Assembly (NCBI RefSeq): GCF_025464955.1 | Contig: NZ_JAODNM010000151.1 | Coordinates: 1-32,140, forward strand | Direction of reading: 5' to 3' | Length of the DNA stretch: 32,140 nucleotides | Source of the DNA: Amycolatopsis sp. | Lineage (GTDB): Bacteria > Actinomycetota > Actinomycetes > Mycobacteriales > Pseudonocardiaceae | Shown: positions 16,896 through 24,408 of the stretch, piece after piece | Layout of the letters: each line of letters begins with the position of its first letter | Numbering within the stretch: the stretch's first letter is position 1 | Position numbers and translations under genes: made by a program | Notes under the pieces: model-generated | What the model saw: the letters and a program-made list of their open reading frames with translations, nothing else | The model's database searches: none | Told to the model about the DNA's origin: nothing

Positions 16896-17657
16896 TCAGG
16901 CGGTGACGACGCGGGGGCCCGCTTCGGCGATTTCGGCCCCCATCGTGGGGTCGAGGCCGGTGTCGGTGATGAAGGTGTCGATGTCCTTCAGGCCGGCGAA
17001 CCGGGTGAAGTGGTCGTTGCCGACCTTGGTGTGGTCGGCGAGCAGGACGCAGCGCCGGCTGCTCGCGATCGCCGCCCGCTTGATCATCGCCTCCGCCGCA
17101 TCGGGGGTGGTGAGCCCACGCTCCGGCGAGACGCCGTTGGTCGCGATGAAGGCCACCTCGACGAAAGTGTCGCTCAGTGCGTGCAGCGCCCACGCGTCGA
17201 CGGTGGCCAATGTCCGGCTGCGCAGGCGTCCGCCCACCAGCATCACGGTGAGGTTCTGCCGCGCGGTGAGCATGAGGGCGATGTTGACCGAATGCGTCAC
17301 GACCGTCAGTTCGCGGTCGCTCGGCAGTTCGTCGGCGAGCCGTGCGGTGGTGGTGCCGGCGTCGAGCAGGATCGTGCCCTCGTCGGGAAGCTCCAGCAAT
17401 GCGGCCTTCGCGATGCGTGTCTTCTCCGCGGTCATCAAGGATTCCCGCGTCGAGACGGCCGGTTCGAACCCGAGCCGCTCCACCGGGATCGCGCCACCGT
17501 GCACGCGTCGCAGGACCCCGTGGCGTTCGAGGATGGTCAGGTCGCGCCGGATCGTCTCGCTGGTCACGGTGAAGTCGTCGGCGAGCGCCGCGACATCGAC
17601 CCGGCCTCGGGCGCGAGCGCGTTCCAGGATCACCTGCTGCCGTTCCTCGGCATACAC
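16896..17657 (-). CDS. DeoR-family repressor, copy 2 (PTS operon regulator)
   Basis: A 253-residue DeoR-type repressor, the same length as copy 1. The HTH covers about residues 1-55 (DDFTVTSETIRRDL, HGVLRRVHGGAIP), and the sugar-phosphate domain has ILLDAGTTTARLA, VMLVGGRLRSRTLA and ADHTKVGNDHF. The GTG at 17657 (VYAEERQQ) has an excellent Shine-Dalgarno, AAGGAGGC (minus strand of 17663-17670). It is divergent from fruK copy 2, which heads the polyol PTS operon, so it most likely represses that operon until a phosphorylated intermediate builds up (inference from family and position). With copy 1 sharing its HTH nearly unchanged, cross-regulation of both loci is likely. Confidence 0.93.
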   Translation of the reverse strand: MYAEERQQVILERARARGRVDVAALADDFTVTSETIRRDLTILERHGVLRRVHGGAIPVERLGFEPAVSTRESLMTAEKTRIAKAALLELPDEGTILLDAGTTTARLADELPSDRELTVVTHSVNIALMLTARQNLTVMLVGGRLRSRTLATVDAWALHALSDTFVEVAFIATNGVSPERGLTTPDAAEAMIKRAAIASSRRCVLLADHTKVGNDHFTRFAGLKDIDTFITDTGLDPTMGAEIAEAGPRVVTA

Positions 17658-17688
17658 GGGTCGCCTCCTTCCGCGCGGAGCGGTATTG

Positions 17689-17723
17689 GATGTGAGGTTA
17701 TGTGGCGTTTGCAGCGTTGGCAA
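17689..17723 (-). promoter_or_regulatory. deoR copy 2 promoter with overlapping operator
   Basis: On the minus strand TTGCCA (17718-17723) and TAACCT (17695-17700) are 17 bases apart. The motif GATGTGAGGTTATGTGG (17689-17705) overlaps the -10 and repeats ATGTG at 17690 and 17700. It differs from the copy 1 site at one of 17 bases and lies at nearly the same distance from the start codon. Confidence 0.62.
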
Positions 17724-17818
17724 CAAACTGTCTACATCGGATCGTTAGATTCCTCTTGTTCTTCAACGATCTCCGTGGAACCTATGTGCGGAAGCAAATC
17801 GCACAGCATCTTGCAAAA

Positions 17819-17842
17819 CAACGTGAACACAGGCAAAATCAC
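17819..17842 (+). promoter_or_regulatory. Conserved motif upstream of fruK copy 2 / PTS operon
   Basis: A block starting CAACGTGAAC and ending GCAAAATCAC, 22 of 24 bases identical to 7092-7115. Here GCAAAA also occurs at 17813, exactly 20 bases before the copy at 17833, that is, two helical turns. It lies 109 bases before the fruK start. Probable operator or activator site of the PTS operon. Confidence 0.55.
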
Positions 17843-17951
17843 CCAAAGCCAATATGGCCCAGCGTCGAGCCGCCTACCGGGCGTCCGATCCCGGGCCGAC
17901 GACGAGGAGCGCTGGACCTCACGGCGCTCGCTCAGGCAGAAGGTGGTGGAT

Positions 17952-18893
17952 GTGTTCGTAACCGTGACGGCGAACCCGAGTGTCGACCGGACCGTCGAGG
18001 TCTCCGAGCTCGTCCGGGGTGGCCTGCATCGCGCGTCCGCTGTGCACGTGCACCCCGGCGGCAAGGGCATCAATGTGGCAAGGGCGTTGGTGCGCAACGG
18101 CCTCAAGGCACGGGCCGTGGTGCCCGCCGGCGGGGTCGAGGGCGAGCACCTCATCGCGCTGCTCGACGACTACAGCATCGACGTGATCCGGGTGGCGGCT
18201 CTGGGCCCGGTCCGGAGCAACATCAGCGTCATCGAACCGGACGCGACCGTGACCAAGGTGAACGAGGCCGGTGCCGAACTCAGTGCGGAAGAGACGAAAG
18301 CCTTCTCCGACGCCGTGCTGGACAACGTCTCCGACGCCTCGTGGGTGGTGCTTGCGGGCAGTCTTCCCCCGGGCATGGCCGACGACTTCTACGCCGACTT
18401 GATCCGGCTGCTCCGGCCTAGCGGCGCGAAGGTTGTCATCGACACCAGTGGGCCCGCGTTGCGCGCCGCGGTGAAAGCCGGGCCCACGCTCATCAAACCG
18501 AACCTCGAGGAGCTCGAGGAGGCGGTCGGCCGCCCATTGTGGACACTGCGTGACGTGGTCGACGCTGCCCAGGAACTCCGGGCGCTCGGTGCCGGCGCGG
18601 TGCTGGCGAGCCTCGGCAGCAAAGGCGCGGTACTCATCGAAGCCGGCGGGGTCTGGCACGCCGAAGCCCCGGTCGACGCCCGCAGCACGGTCGGCGCCGG
18701 GGACGCGATGCTCGCAGGGTTCCTTTCCGCGGGCGGCGAAGGCGTCAGCGCGCTCAGTGCCGGTGTTGCCTGGGGAGCCGCTGCCGTTTCGCTACCGGGC
18801 AGCACGATGCCCTGCCCCTCCGACGTGAGATCCCATCCGGTCCAGGTGCACGAGCAGCTGGACTGGGATCGGCCGATCCACGAAAAACCCTAG
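17952..18893 (+). CDS. fruK: 1-phosphofructokinase (PfkB family), copy 2, first gene of the PTS operon
   Basis: A 313-residue PfkB kinase closely related to copy 1. The start is VFVTVTANPSVDRT, the substrate loop is PGGKGINVARAL, and the ATP motif TVGAGDAMLAGF carries the predicted catalytic Asp251. The GTG at 17952 aligns with copy 1 and follows AGAAGGTGG (17937-17945); GTGs at 17943 and 17946 are alternatives. It should phosphorylate fructose-1-phosphate (or a related ketohexose phosphate) to the bisphosphate for aldolase. It leads an operon whose transporter is mannitol-type rather than the fructose-type FruA that normally follows fruK, which is the main oddity. The stop is TAG at 18891-18893. 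Confidence 0.91.
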   Translation: MFVTVTANPSVDRTVEVSELVRGGLHRASAVHVHPGGKGINVARALVRNGLKARAVVPAGGVEGEHLIALLDDYSIDVIRVAALGPVRSNISVIEPDATVTKVNEAGAELSAEETKAFSDAVLDNVSDASWVVLAGSLPPGMADDFYADLIRLLRPSGAKVVIDTSGPALRAAVKAGPTLIKPNLEELEEAVGRPLWTLRDVVDAAQELRALGAGAVLASLGSKGAVLIEAGGVWHAEAPVDARSTVGAGDAMLAGFLSAGGEGVSALSAGVAWGAAAVSLPGSTMPCPSDVRSHPVQVHEQLDWDRPIHEKP

Positions 18894-19057
18894 TAAGAAG
18901 CACCGGCTCCACCGAAGAAAATCTTCAGAGGGTCTCCACGGTTCACCCGGGGCGCACCAGCCGACCACAAGTCGGCCGCGTCCGGTCCCCACCCCGCTGC
19001 CGAATCCGAACTGCGGCCGCGATCTAGATCGCTCGAACTGAACGCTGGGAAGTGTCA
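18894..19057. other. Intercistronic region with three dyads before the IIC gene
   Basis: The 164-base gap in the operon contains GAAG-AAAAT-CTTC near 18914-18926, a hairpin GCCGAC-CACAA-GTCGGC (18960-18976), and a perfect 14-base palindrome GCGATCTAGATCGC (19019-19032) 25 bases before the IIC start. They could be RNA-processing or attenuating stem-loops, or a binding site for an internal promoter. Confidence 0.45.
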
Positions 19058-20164
19058 ATGATGACGAAGACAGATGTCGCACCAACGAAGTCGAGCCAGG
19101 CGCGAGTGGCGGTGCAGCGCTTCGGCGGCAAGCTCGCCAGCATGGTCATGCCCAACATCGGCGCGTTCATCGCGTGGGGCCTGATCACCGCCCTGTTCAT
19201 CCCCACCGGGTGGGCGCCGAACGCGCATATCGCGCAGCTCGTCGACCCGATGATCAACTACCTGCTGCCCGTGCTGATCGGGTACACCGGCGGCCGGCTC
19301 GTCCACGGTCAGCGCGGTGCCGTGGTCGGTGCCGTCGCGACCGTCGGCATCGCGGTCGGCGCGTCGATCCCGATGTTCCTCGGCGCGATGATCATCGGCC
19401 CGCTGGCCGGTTACCTGCTCAAACTGTTCGATGACAACATCGGCCACCGCAGCGCGCCGGGCTTCAAGATGCTGGTGGACAACTTCAGCGCCGGCATCAT
19501 CGGCGGGCTGATGGCCGTCCTCGGCATGCTGGGCATCGGGCCGGTCGTCCAGTGGATCACCAAGGGCCTCGGCAACGGTGTGCAGGGGCTGATCAACGCG
19601 CATCTGCTGCCGCTGGTGTCGGTCATCGTCGAACCGGCGAAGATCCTGTTCCTCAACAACGCGGTCAACCACGGCATCCTGGGCCCGATCGGGGTCGCGC
19701 AGGCCGCGCACGCCGGCAAGGCCATCGAGTTCCTCATCGAGCCGAACCCCGGCCCCGGCTTCGGCATCCTGCTGGCGATCACGCTGTTCGGCAGCACCAG
19801 GGCCGCCCGCGCCACCGCGCCCGGTGCCATCATCATCCAGTTCTTCGGCGGGATCCACGAGATCTACTTCCCCTACGTACTGGCCCAGCCGCGGCTCGTG
19901 CTCGCGGCGATCGCCGGTGGCGCCTCCGGTGTCCTGGTCTTCAGCATCACCGGGGCCGGCCTGACCGCCACGCCGTCGCCGGGCAGCATCATCGCCATCC
20001 TCGCGCTTACCCCGAGCGGCAGCTATGTCGGTGTCATCCTTGGTGTGCTGATCGCCGCCGGGGTGTCGTTCGTGGTCGCCTCGGCCCTGCTGAAGTTCGG
20101 CCGAGGCAAGGAAGAGGCCGAAAAGGCGAAGCAGGTGTCCAATGGTGGGGCACTGCCCGCGTAG
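19058..20164 (+). CDS. mtlA: PTS system mannitol-type IIC component
   Basis: A 368-residue polytopic membrane protein, the translocating subunit of a sugar-alcohol phosphotransferase system. It follows the IIC part of MtlA closely: MVMPNIGAFIAWGLITALFI, then PTGWAPN, LLPVLIGYTGGRLVHGQRG, LVDNFSAGIIGG, VEPAKILFLNNAVNHGILGP, and the diagnostic GGIHEIYFPYVL. It ends after the last membrane segment with a charged tail, so IIB and IIA are separate genes here, unlike the fused E. coli MtlA. I prefer the ATG at 19058 (GGGAAG 5 bases upstream); a GTG at 19052 and an ATG at 19061 are possible. D-mannitol or a related hexitol is the likely substrate; exact specificity cannot be read. Confidence 0.93.
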   Translation: MMTKTDVAPTKSSQARVAVQRFGGKLASMVMPNIGAFIAWGLITALFIPTGWAPNAHIAQLVDPMINYLLPVLIGYTGGRLVHGQRGAVVGAVATVGIAVGASIPMFLGAMIIGPLAGYLLKLFDDNIGHRSAPGFKMLVDNFSAGIIGGLMAVLGMLGIGPVVQWITKGLGNGVQGLINAHLLPLVSVIVEPAKILFLNNAVNHGILGPIGVAQAAHAGKAIEFLIEPNPGPGFGILLAITLFGSTRAARATAPGAIIIQFFGGIHEIYFPYVLAQPRLVLAAIAGGASGVLVFSITGAGLTATPSPGSIIAILALTPSGSYVGVILGVLIAAGVSFVVASALLKFGRGKEEAEKAKQVSNGGALPA

Positions 20165-20193
20165 GAACGAAGTCTCAACGAGGAGAGAAGTCG

Positions 20194-20502
20194 ATGAGCA
20201 CGATTCAAGGATCCGACATCAAGAAGGTCATCATCGCCTGCGACGCCGGCATGGGCAGCAGTGTGATGGTCGCGGCGCAGCTCGCGAAGCGGCTCAAGCC
20301 GTACAAGGTCAAGGTCGAGCACACGCCGGTCAACGAGATCCCGGACGACGCCGGCCTCGTGCTGTGCCAGGAAGGCCTGGTCGCCAGGGCGCGCAAGGGC
20401 GCTTCGGACGCGGTGATCCTCGGCTTCCAGAGCTTCCTCGGCGACCCGGTGTTCGACCAGGTCGAGGCGGCCATCCGGGACGGTGGCTCCCTTGCCGACT
20501 AA
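20194..20502 (+). CDS. PTS system mannitol-type IIB component
   Basis: A 102-residue cytoplasmic phosphocarrier. The P-loop IIACDAGMGSS holds the active-site Cys16, which takes phosphate from IIA and passes it to the sugar bound by IIC. The rest matches mannitol-type IIB (VNEIPDDAGLVLCQEGLVAR). The ATG at 20194 has AGGAG at 20181-20185. It lies 29 bases after the IIC stop. Its last 20 bases overlap the start of the IIA gene in another frame, suggesting coupled translation. Confidence 0.93.
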   Translation: MSTIQGSDIKKVIIACDAGMGSSVMVAAQLAKRLKPYKVKVEHTPVNEIPDDAGLVLCQEGLVARARKGASDAVILGFQSFLGDPVFDQVEAAIRDGGSLAD

Positions 20503-20947
20503 GAACTCGCTGCTGGAGGATTCCGGTATCAAGCTCGCGCAGACGGCGACGAGCCTGTCCGACGCCGTCGACCAGGTCGGCCGGACGCTGCTCGACGTCG
20601 GCGCGGTGGACGCGGAGTACCTGCCCGCCATGCACGAACGCGAGCGGTCGGTGTCGACCTTCATCGGTGAGGGCGTCGCGATCCCGCACGGCACCGACGA
20701 AGCCCGTAAGTACGTCCGGCGCACGTCGCTGGTGGTACTGCAATTCCCCGAAGGCGTGGACTGGGGCGGCAACGACGTGCGGATGTGCGTCGGCATCGCC
20801 GCCAACGGCAACGAGCAGGTGGGCATCCTTTCGTCGCTCGCCAGGGTCCTGATGGATGCCGAGCTCGCCGCCCAGCTCCGCGAGGCCAAGGACGCCGAGA
20901 CGGTGATCCGCATTCTGCAGTCGACGAACGAGGAGTCAGATCAGTGA
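20483..20947 (+). CDS. PTS system mannitol/fructose-type IIA component
   Basis: A 154-residue IIA protein of the mannitol/fructose class. The motif FIGEGVAIPHGT contains the phosphorylated His69, which receives phosphate from HPr. The second conserved block, NEQVGILSSLARVLMD, matches the family. The GTG at 20483 overlaps the end of the IIB gene by 20 bases; a TTG at 20492 is an alternative. Its TGA overlaps the GTG of the dehydrogenase gene in the string GTGA (20944-20947), so IIB, IIA and the dehydrogenase form a tightly coupled block. Confidence 0.92.
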   Translation: MAPLPTKNSLLEDSGIKLAQTATSLSDAVDQVGRTLLDVGAVDAEYLPAMHERERSVSTFIGEGVAIPHGTDEARKYVRRTSLVVLQFPEGVDWGGNDVRMCVGIAANGNEQVGILSSLARVLMDAELAAQLREAKDAETVIRILQSTNEESDQ

Positions 20948-21999
20948 AGGTTGCGCGCTTTTACGCACCGGGCGACATCCGCATCGAAGAGGCGCCGGAG
21001 CCCTCGCCGAAGGCCGGTGAGCTGAAGATCCGGGTGCACAACACCTCGACCTGCGGGACCGACCTGAAGATCTTCCGCCACGGCCACCACCACATCGACC
21101 CGCCGCGTGTGATCGGCCACGAGATCGCCGGCGAGATCGTCGAGATCGGTGAAGGCGTTACCGGCTGGTCCGAAGGCGCCCGCGTCCAGGTCATCGCCGC
21201 CATTCCCTGCGGCCAGTGCGCGGAGTGCCAGCGCGGCCGGATGACCGTGTGTCCCAACCAGCTCTCCATGGGCTACCACTTCGACGGCGGTTTCGCCGAG
21301 TACATGATCATCCCGCAGAACGTCCTCAAGGTCGACGGGGTCAACCGCATTCCCGAGGGCCTGAGCTACGCCGAGGCCTCCGTCGCGGAGCCGTTCGCGT
21401 GTGTCCTCAACGGACAGACGCTGGCCGGTGTCGGCACCGGTGACGTCGTGGTCGTGGTCGGCGCCGGTCCGATCGGCTGCCTGCACGTCCGGCTGGCGCG
21501 CGCCCGCGGTGCCGAAGCGGTGTACCTCGTGGAGCTCAACAAGAGCCGCCTCGACATGGCAGCGAACCTGGTCAAGCCCGACGCCGCCATCTGCGGCTCC
21601 GAGGTCGACCCGGTCGAAGAGGTGCTGAGGCTGACCGAGGGCCGCGGCGTCGACGTCGTCATCACGGCGGCGGCGGCGGGCAAGGCGCAGGAAGACGGCC
21701 TCAAGATGGCCGCTCGCGGTGGCCGCATCAGCTTCTTCGGCGGTCTGCCGAAGGACAATCCGATCATCGCGTGCGATTCGAACCTGGTCCACTACCGGGA
21801 GCTGACCATCGTCGGCGCCAACGGTTCCAGCCCGGACCACAACAAGCAGGCCCTCCAGCTCATCGCCACCGGCGCGGTCCCCGTCGACGACCTCATCACG
21901 CACCGCCTGCCGCTCGATGGCGTCCTCGACGCGATCCAGATCGTCAGCAGCGGTGAGGCCATCAAGGTGACCATCGAGCCAGGCCGCGTCTCCGTCTGA
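20944..21999 (+). CDS. Zinc-dependent polyol (phosphate) dehydrogenase, medium-chain family
   Basis: A 351-residue medium-chain dehydrogenase of the sorbitol / galactitol-1-phosphate dehydrogenase group. The catalytic zinc ligands are Cys37 (TCGTD), His59-Glu60 (IGHE) and probably Glu149 (VAEPFAC). The structural zinc cysteines are 89, 92, 95 and 103 (CGQCAEC…C). The NAD(P) site is VVVVVGAGPIGC (GAGPIG at 173-178). The GTG at 20944 follows AGGAG (20931-20935). In this operon it should oxidise the polyol phosphate made by the PTS to a ketose phosphate. There is no MtlD-type mannitol-1-phosphate 5-dehydrogenase in the window. Since the operon also encodes a 1-phosphofructokinase, oxidation next to the phosphate to give fructose-1-phosphate is my hypothesis; the galactitol route to tagatose-6-phosphate is the alternative. 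Confidence 0.9.
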   Translation: MKVARFYAPGDIRIEEAPEPSPKAGELKIRVHNTSTCGTDLKIFRHGHHHIDPPRVIGHEIAGEIVEIGEGVTGWSEGARVQVIAAIPCGQCAECQRGRMTVCPNQLSMGYHFDGGFAEYMIIPQNVLKVDGVNRIPEGLSYAEASVAEPFACVLNGQTLAGVGTGDVVVVVGAGPIGCLHVRLARARGAEAVYLVELNKSRLDMAANLVKPDAAICGSEVDPVEEVLRLTEGRGVDVVITAAAAGKAQEDGLKMAARGGRISFFGGLPKDNPIIACDSNLVHYRELTIVGANGSSPDHNKQALQLIATGAVPVDDLITHRLPLDGVLDAIQIVSSGEAIKVTIEPGRVSV

Positions 22000-22044
22000 G
22001 GTACGCCCGTTCACCGACGAACGAAAGAAGGAGGCGAGGAGAAG

Positions 22045-23697
22045 GTGGCTGACCCACTGGGCGGAAGCCCGGCGAGTCCCGGTACCGCGGTCGGTGTCGT
22101 CGCCAGGCTGACGCCGGCGCCCAGCCTGCCCGAGCAGTGGCCGGAGCCGGCGGACGCCGAGGCGGAGATCGCCGCGGCGACGGGCGCGCTCGCAGCTGTT
22201 GTGGCGGAACTGTCCCGGCGCGCGGAAAGCGTGACGGGGGAGGCCAGGGACATCATGGACACGCAGATCATGATGGCCGGCGATCCGACGCTGGAAAGCG
22301 GGATCCGGGAGTCGGTCGGCAACGGCCGACCCGCTGCCTGGGCCGTGCACGACGCGTTCAGCACGCACCTGACCGCGTTGGCCGCGGCCGGCGGTTACCT
22401 CGCCGAGCGCGTCACCGACCTCGCCGACCTGCGTGACCGTGCGATCGCCGGGATCCTCGGGCAGGCTCCGCCGGGCATCCCGGATTCGGCCGAACCGTTC
22501 GTCCTGGTCGGCGTCGACCTGGCGCCCGCCGACACGGTGACGCTCGATCCGGCGAAGGTGGTCGCCATCGTCACCGAGAAGGGCGGGCCGACCAGCCACA
22601 CCGCCATCGTCGCCAGGGCACTGGGGATCCCGGCGGTGGTCGGCTGCGCAGGCGCCGCCGGGCTCGACGACGGTGTCCGCGTCGTCGTCGACGGCGACCG
22701 GGGCGAGATCACCGTCGACCCCGACGAGGAGACGGTCAGCCGGATCGCGCGGGATACCGCGGAACTGGCCGCGCTCCTCGCCGAACACTCCGGCCCCGGC
22801 GCGACCAGCGACGGGCATCCGGTCAAGCTGCTGCTCAACGTCGGCGGTGCCGGGGGAATCGAGAGTGCCGGCGCGGCCGACGCCGAGGGTGTCGGGCTGT
22901 TCCGGACCGAGTTCCTGTTCCTCGACCGCACCGAAGCCCCGAGTGTCCAAGAACAGCGTGAGGCATACGGCAAGGTCTTCGCGGCCTTCGGCACCCGCCC
23001 GGTGGTCGTCAGGACGCTCGACGCCGGAGCGGACAAGCCGGTGCCGTTCGCGAACGACGACGACGAGCCGAACCCCGCGCTCGGCGTCCGCGGCTACCGG
23101 CTGGCCGGGCGCAACCCGGACCTGGTCCGGGCCCAGCTGGAGGCGATCAGCCTCGCCGCCGCCGACCACGGCGCCGACGTCCGGGTGATGGCGCCGATGA
23201 TCGCCACCCCGGCGGAAGCGGCGGAGTTCGCCGGGCACGCCCGGGCGTTCGGGATCGCCCAGGTCGGGGTGATGATCGAGATCCCGGCCGCGGCGATCCG
23301 GGCCGGGCAGATCCTGGCCGAGGTCGACTTCGTCAGTATCGGAACCAACGACCTCTCGCAGTACACCTTCGCCGCGGACCGGATGCTCGGCGAGCTCAGC
23401 TCACTGCTCGATCCCTGGCAGCCGGCCCTGCTGGACCTGGTCGCGGCCGTGGCCGACGCCGCGCGCCTGGCGGGCAAACCCGCCGGGATCTGCGGCGAGG
23501 CGGCGAGCGATCCGTTGCTGGCCCCGGTTTTCGCCGGGTTCGGCATCACGAGCCTGTCCATGTCCGCGCCCGCCGTGCCGGCGGTACGCGCGTCGCTGCG
23601 ACAGCGGACGATCGAGGACTGCCGCAAGCTCGCCGCCGACGTGCGTGGTGCGGCGGACGCGGCCGCCGCGCGGACGATCGCCCGGGAGCTTTTCTAG
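22045..23697 (+). CDS. ptsI: Phosphoenolpyruvate-protein phosphotransferase (PTS enzyme I)
   Basis: A 550-residue enzyme I that takes phosphate from phosphoenolpyruvate and gives it to HPr. The N-terminal part has the HPr-binding helical domain and the phosphohistidine motif KGGPTSHTAIVAR, with His185. The C-terminal barrel has GVGLFRTEFLFLDR, DAGADKPVPF, NPALGVRGYR, VMIEIPAA and SIGTNDLSQYTFAADR, all PEP/Mg-binding family signatures, and CGEAASDP with the conserved Cys. The GTG at 22045 is preceded by a purine-rich stretch, AAGGAGGCGAGGAGAAG. Placement inside an EII operon is unusual, since ptsI is commonly a separate general gene. Confidence 0.96.
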   Translation: MADPLGGSPASPGTAVGVVARLTPAPSLPEQWPEPADAEAEIAAATGALAAVVAELSRRAESVTGEARDIMDTQIMMAGDPTLESGIRESVGNGRPAAWAVHDAFSTHLTALAAAGGYLAERVTDLADLRDRAIAGILGQAPPGIPDSAEPFVLVGVDLAPADTVTLDPAKVVAIVTEKGGPTSHTAIVARALGIPAVVGCAGAAGLDDGVRVVVDGDRGEITVDPDEETVSRIARDTAELAALLAEHSGPGATSDGHPVKLLLNVGGAGGIESAGAADAEGVGLFRTEFLFLDRTEAPSVQEQREAYGKVFAAFGTRPVVVRTLDAGADKPVPFANDDDEPNPALGVRGYRLAGRNPDLVRAQLEAISLAAADHGADVRVMAPMIATPAEAAEFAGHARAFGIAQVGVMIEIPAAAIRAGQILAEVDFVSIGTNDLSQYTFAADRMLGELSSLLDPWQPALLDLVAAVADAARLAGKPAGICGEAASDPLLAPVFAGFGITSLSMSAPAVPAVRASLRQRTIEDCRKLAADVRGAADAAAARTIARELF

Positions 23698-23744
23698 GGT
23701 CTTTCCGGTGTCCGGTGGGCTTTCCTTTAAGGAGGCACGGTCAC

Positions 23745-23798
23745 ATGGGTCGAGGACCCACCAGGCACGGCCTTCGCGCTGCCAGGAGGACACCATGA
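23745..23798 (+). CDS. 17-codon leader ORF coupled to the next gene
   Basis: ATG at 23745 with AAGGAGG (23729-23735) at good spacing encodes MGRGPTRHGLRAARRTP and stops at TGA (23796-23798), which overlaps the next gene's ATG as ATGA. Five of the 17 residues are Arg, and three of those use AGG codons, two in tandem (AGG AGG) that also form the next gene's Shine-Dalgarno. It looks like a translational-coupling or attenuating leader. The coding potential is seen; expression is not established. Confidence 0.45.
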   Translation: MGRGPTRHGLRAARRTP

Positions 23799-24265
23799 CC
23801 GTTCCTGTCCGGACCCGCCCTGCCCAAGGCGCTGCCGGTCTCGAGGGCATCGCCCGCTGGTACCGCGCGAACATGGCGTGGGATACCCGGGTGGTCGGCA
23901 ACGACGTCCGGCTGCGGCTGGGCCGGGGACTCGTGGCGTTCCTGACCCACGGCACGCTCACATCGCAGGTCAGGCAGGTGCTCGAGCGGGCCGAGGTCGA
24001 AGCGCCGCTGATGCTGATGGGCAACCCCGAGCGCGGGGTGTTCCTGGCCGACGCGAACGACAGGTTCTTTTCGCAGCACGACATGCCGGCCGGGGTCGTG
24101 TTCCTGAGCGCTCCCAGGGAAATCCCGCTGCCGCCGAGCTCGGCGGTCGATCGATGCGTCCGGTGGGTCGCCAAGCCGACGCCAGCTCGCCGCTGGCTGC
24201 CGGCCGCGGAGACGGTGTTCTCGGCGATCACCACCGCGGCACTGACGCTGCAGATGAAGATATAG
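23795..24265 (+). CDS. Hypothetical protein in the PTS operon, between ptsI and HPr
   Basis: A 156-residue soluble protein that I do not recognise. The ATG at 23795 has a strong AGGAGGA (23784-23790). Visible stretches are GIARWYRANMAWDTRVVGND, LTSQVRQVLERAEVEAPLML, a middle GVFLADANDRFFSQHDMPAG, and a C-terminal part LPPSSAVDRCVRWVAKP followed by a hydrophobic helix. The C-terminal pattern LPPSS…VRWV…P…RWLP faintly recalls the end of actinobacterial bifunctional primase/polymerase-domain proteins, but the rest does not, and I do not assign it. No signal peptide or membrane helix is evident. Its position between the two general PTS genes suggests a PTS-related accessory role (inference). Confidence 0.75.
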   Translation: MTVPVRTRPAQGAAGLEGIARWYRANMAWDTRVVGNDVRLRLGRGLVAFLTHGTLTSQVRQVLERAEVEAPLMLMGNPERGVFLADANDRFFSQHDMPAGVVFLSAPREIPLPPSSAVDRCVRWVAKPTPARRWLPAAETVFSAITTAALTLQMKI

Positions 24266-24324
24266 GCAGATAAACGCAAACAAACAAACATGTAAACCTT
24301 GATAACCAACATGTTGAAGGTTAC
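24264..24324 (+). promoter_or_regulatory. AT-rich repeat cluster upstream of HPr, probable operator/promoter
   Basis: The gap before HPr holds ACGCAAACAAACAAACATG, then two direct copies of AACATGT starting at 24287 and 24308, exactly 21 bases apart. It also has a perfect 10-base palindrome CAACATGTTG (24307-24316) flanked by GTAAACCTT (24292-24300) and AAGGTTAC (24317-24324), which pair with one bulge. Such AAAC repeats resemble DeoR-type operators. This suggests HPr has its own regulated promoter. Confidence 0.5.
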
Positions 24325-24408
24325 CCTGGTCACAGCGGCCGTCACCGGCCCATCGCGGGGGAAATGCCTGCGCCGCAGTACCTTCAGACCCGGAAGGGGT
24401 AGGGAAAC

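Noticed and set aside
16590..17951. Long N-terminal extension of fruK copy 2
   Set aside because: The frame crosses the PAS-LuxR and deoR genes; homology to PfkB starts only at 17952.
18880..18895. CTAGGG on the minus strand at the end of fruK copy 2 as a PAS-LuxR site
   Set aside because: About 11 of 16 matches, again built on the TAG stop and not upstream of a minus-strand gene.
20941..23238. Long minus-strand open frame across the dehydrogenase and enzyme I genes
   Set aside because: It runs through two clear genes on the plus strand and its product is low-complexity with no family motif.
23695..23710. CTAGGG sequence after enzyme I as a PAS-LuxR site
   Set aside because: Only 10 of 16 matches, and the CTAGGG is formed by the stop codon; likely chance.
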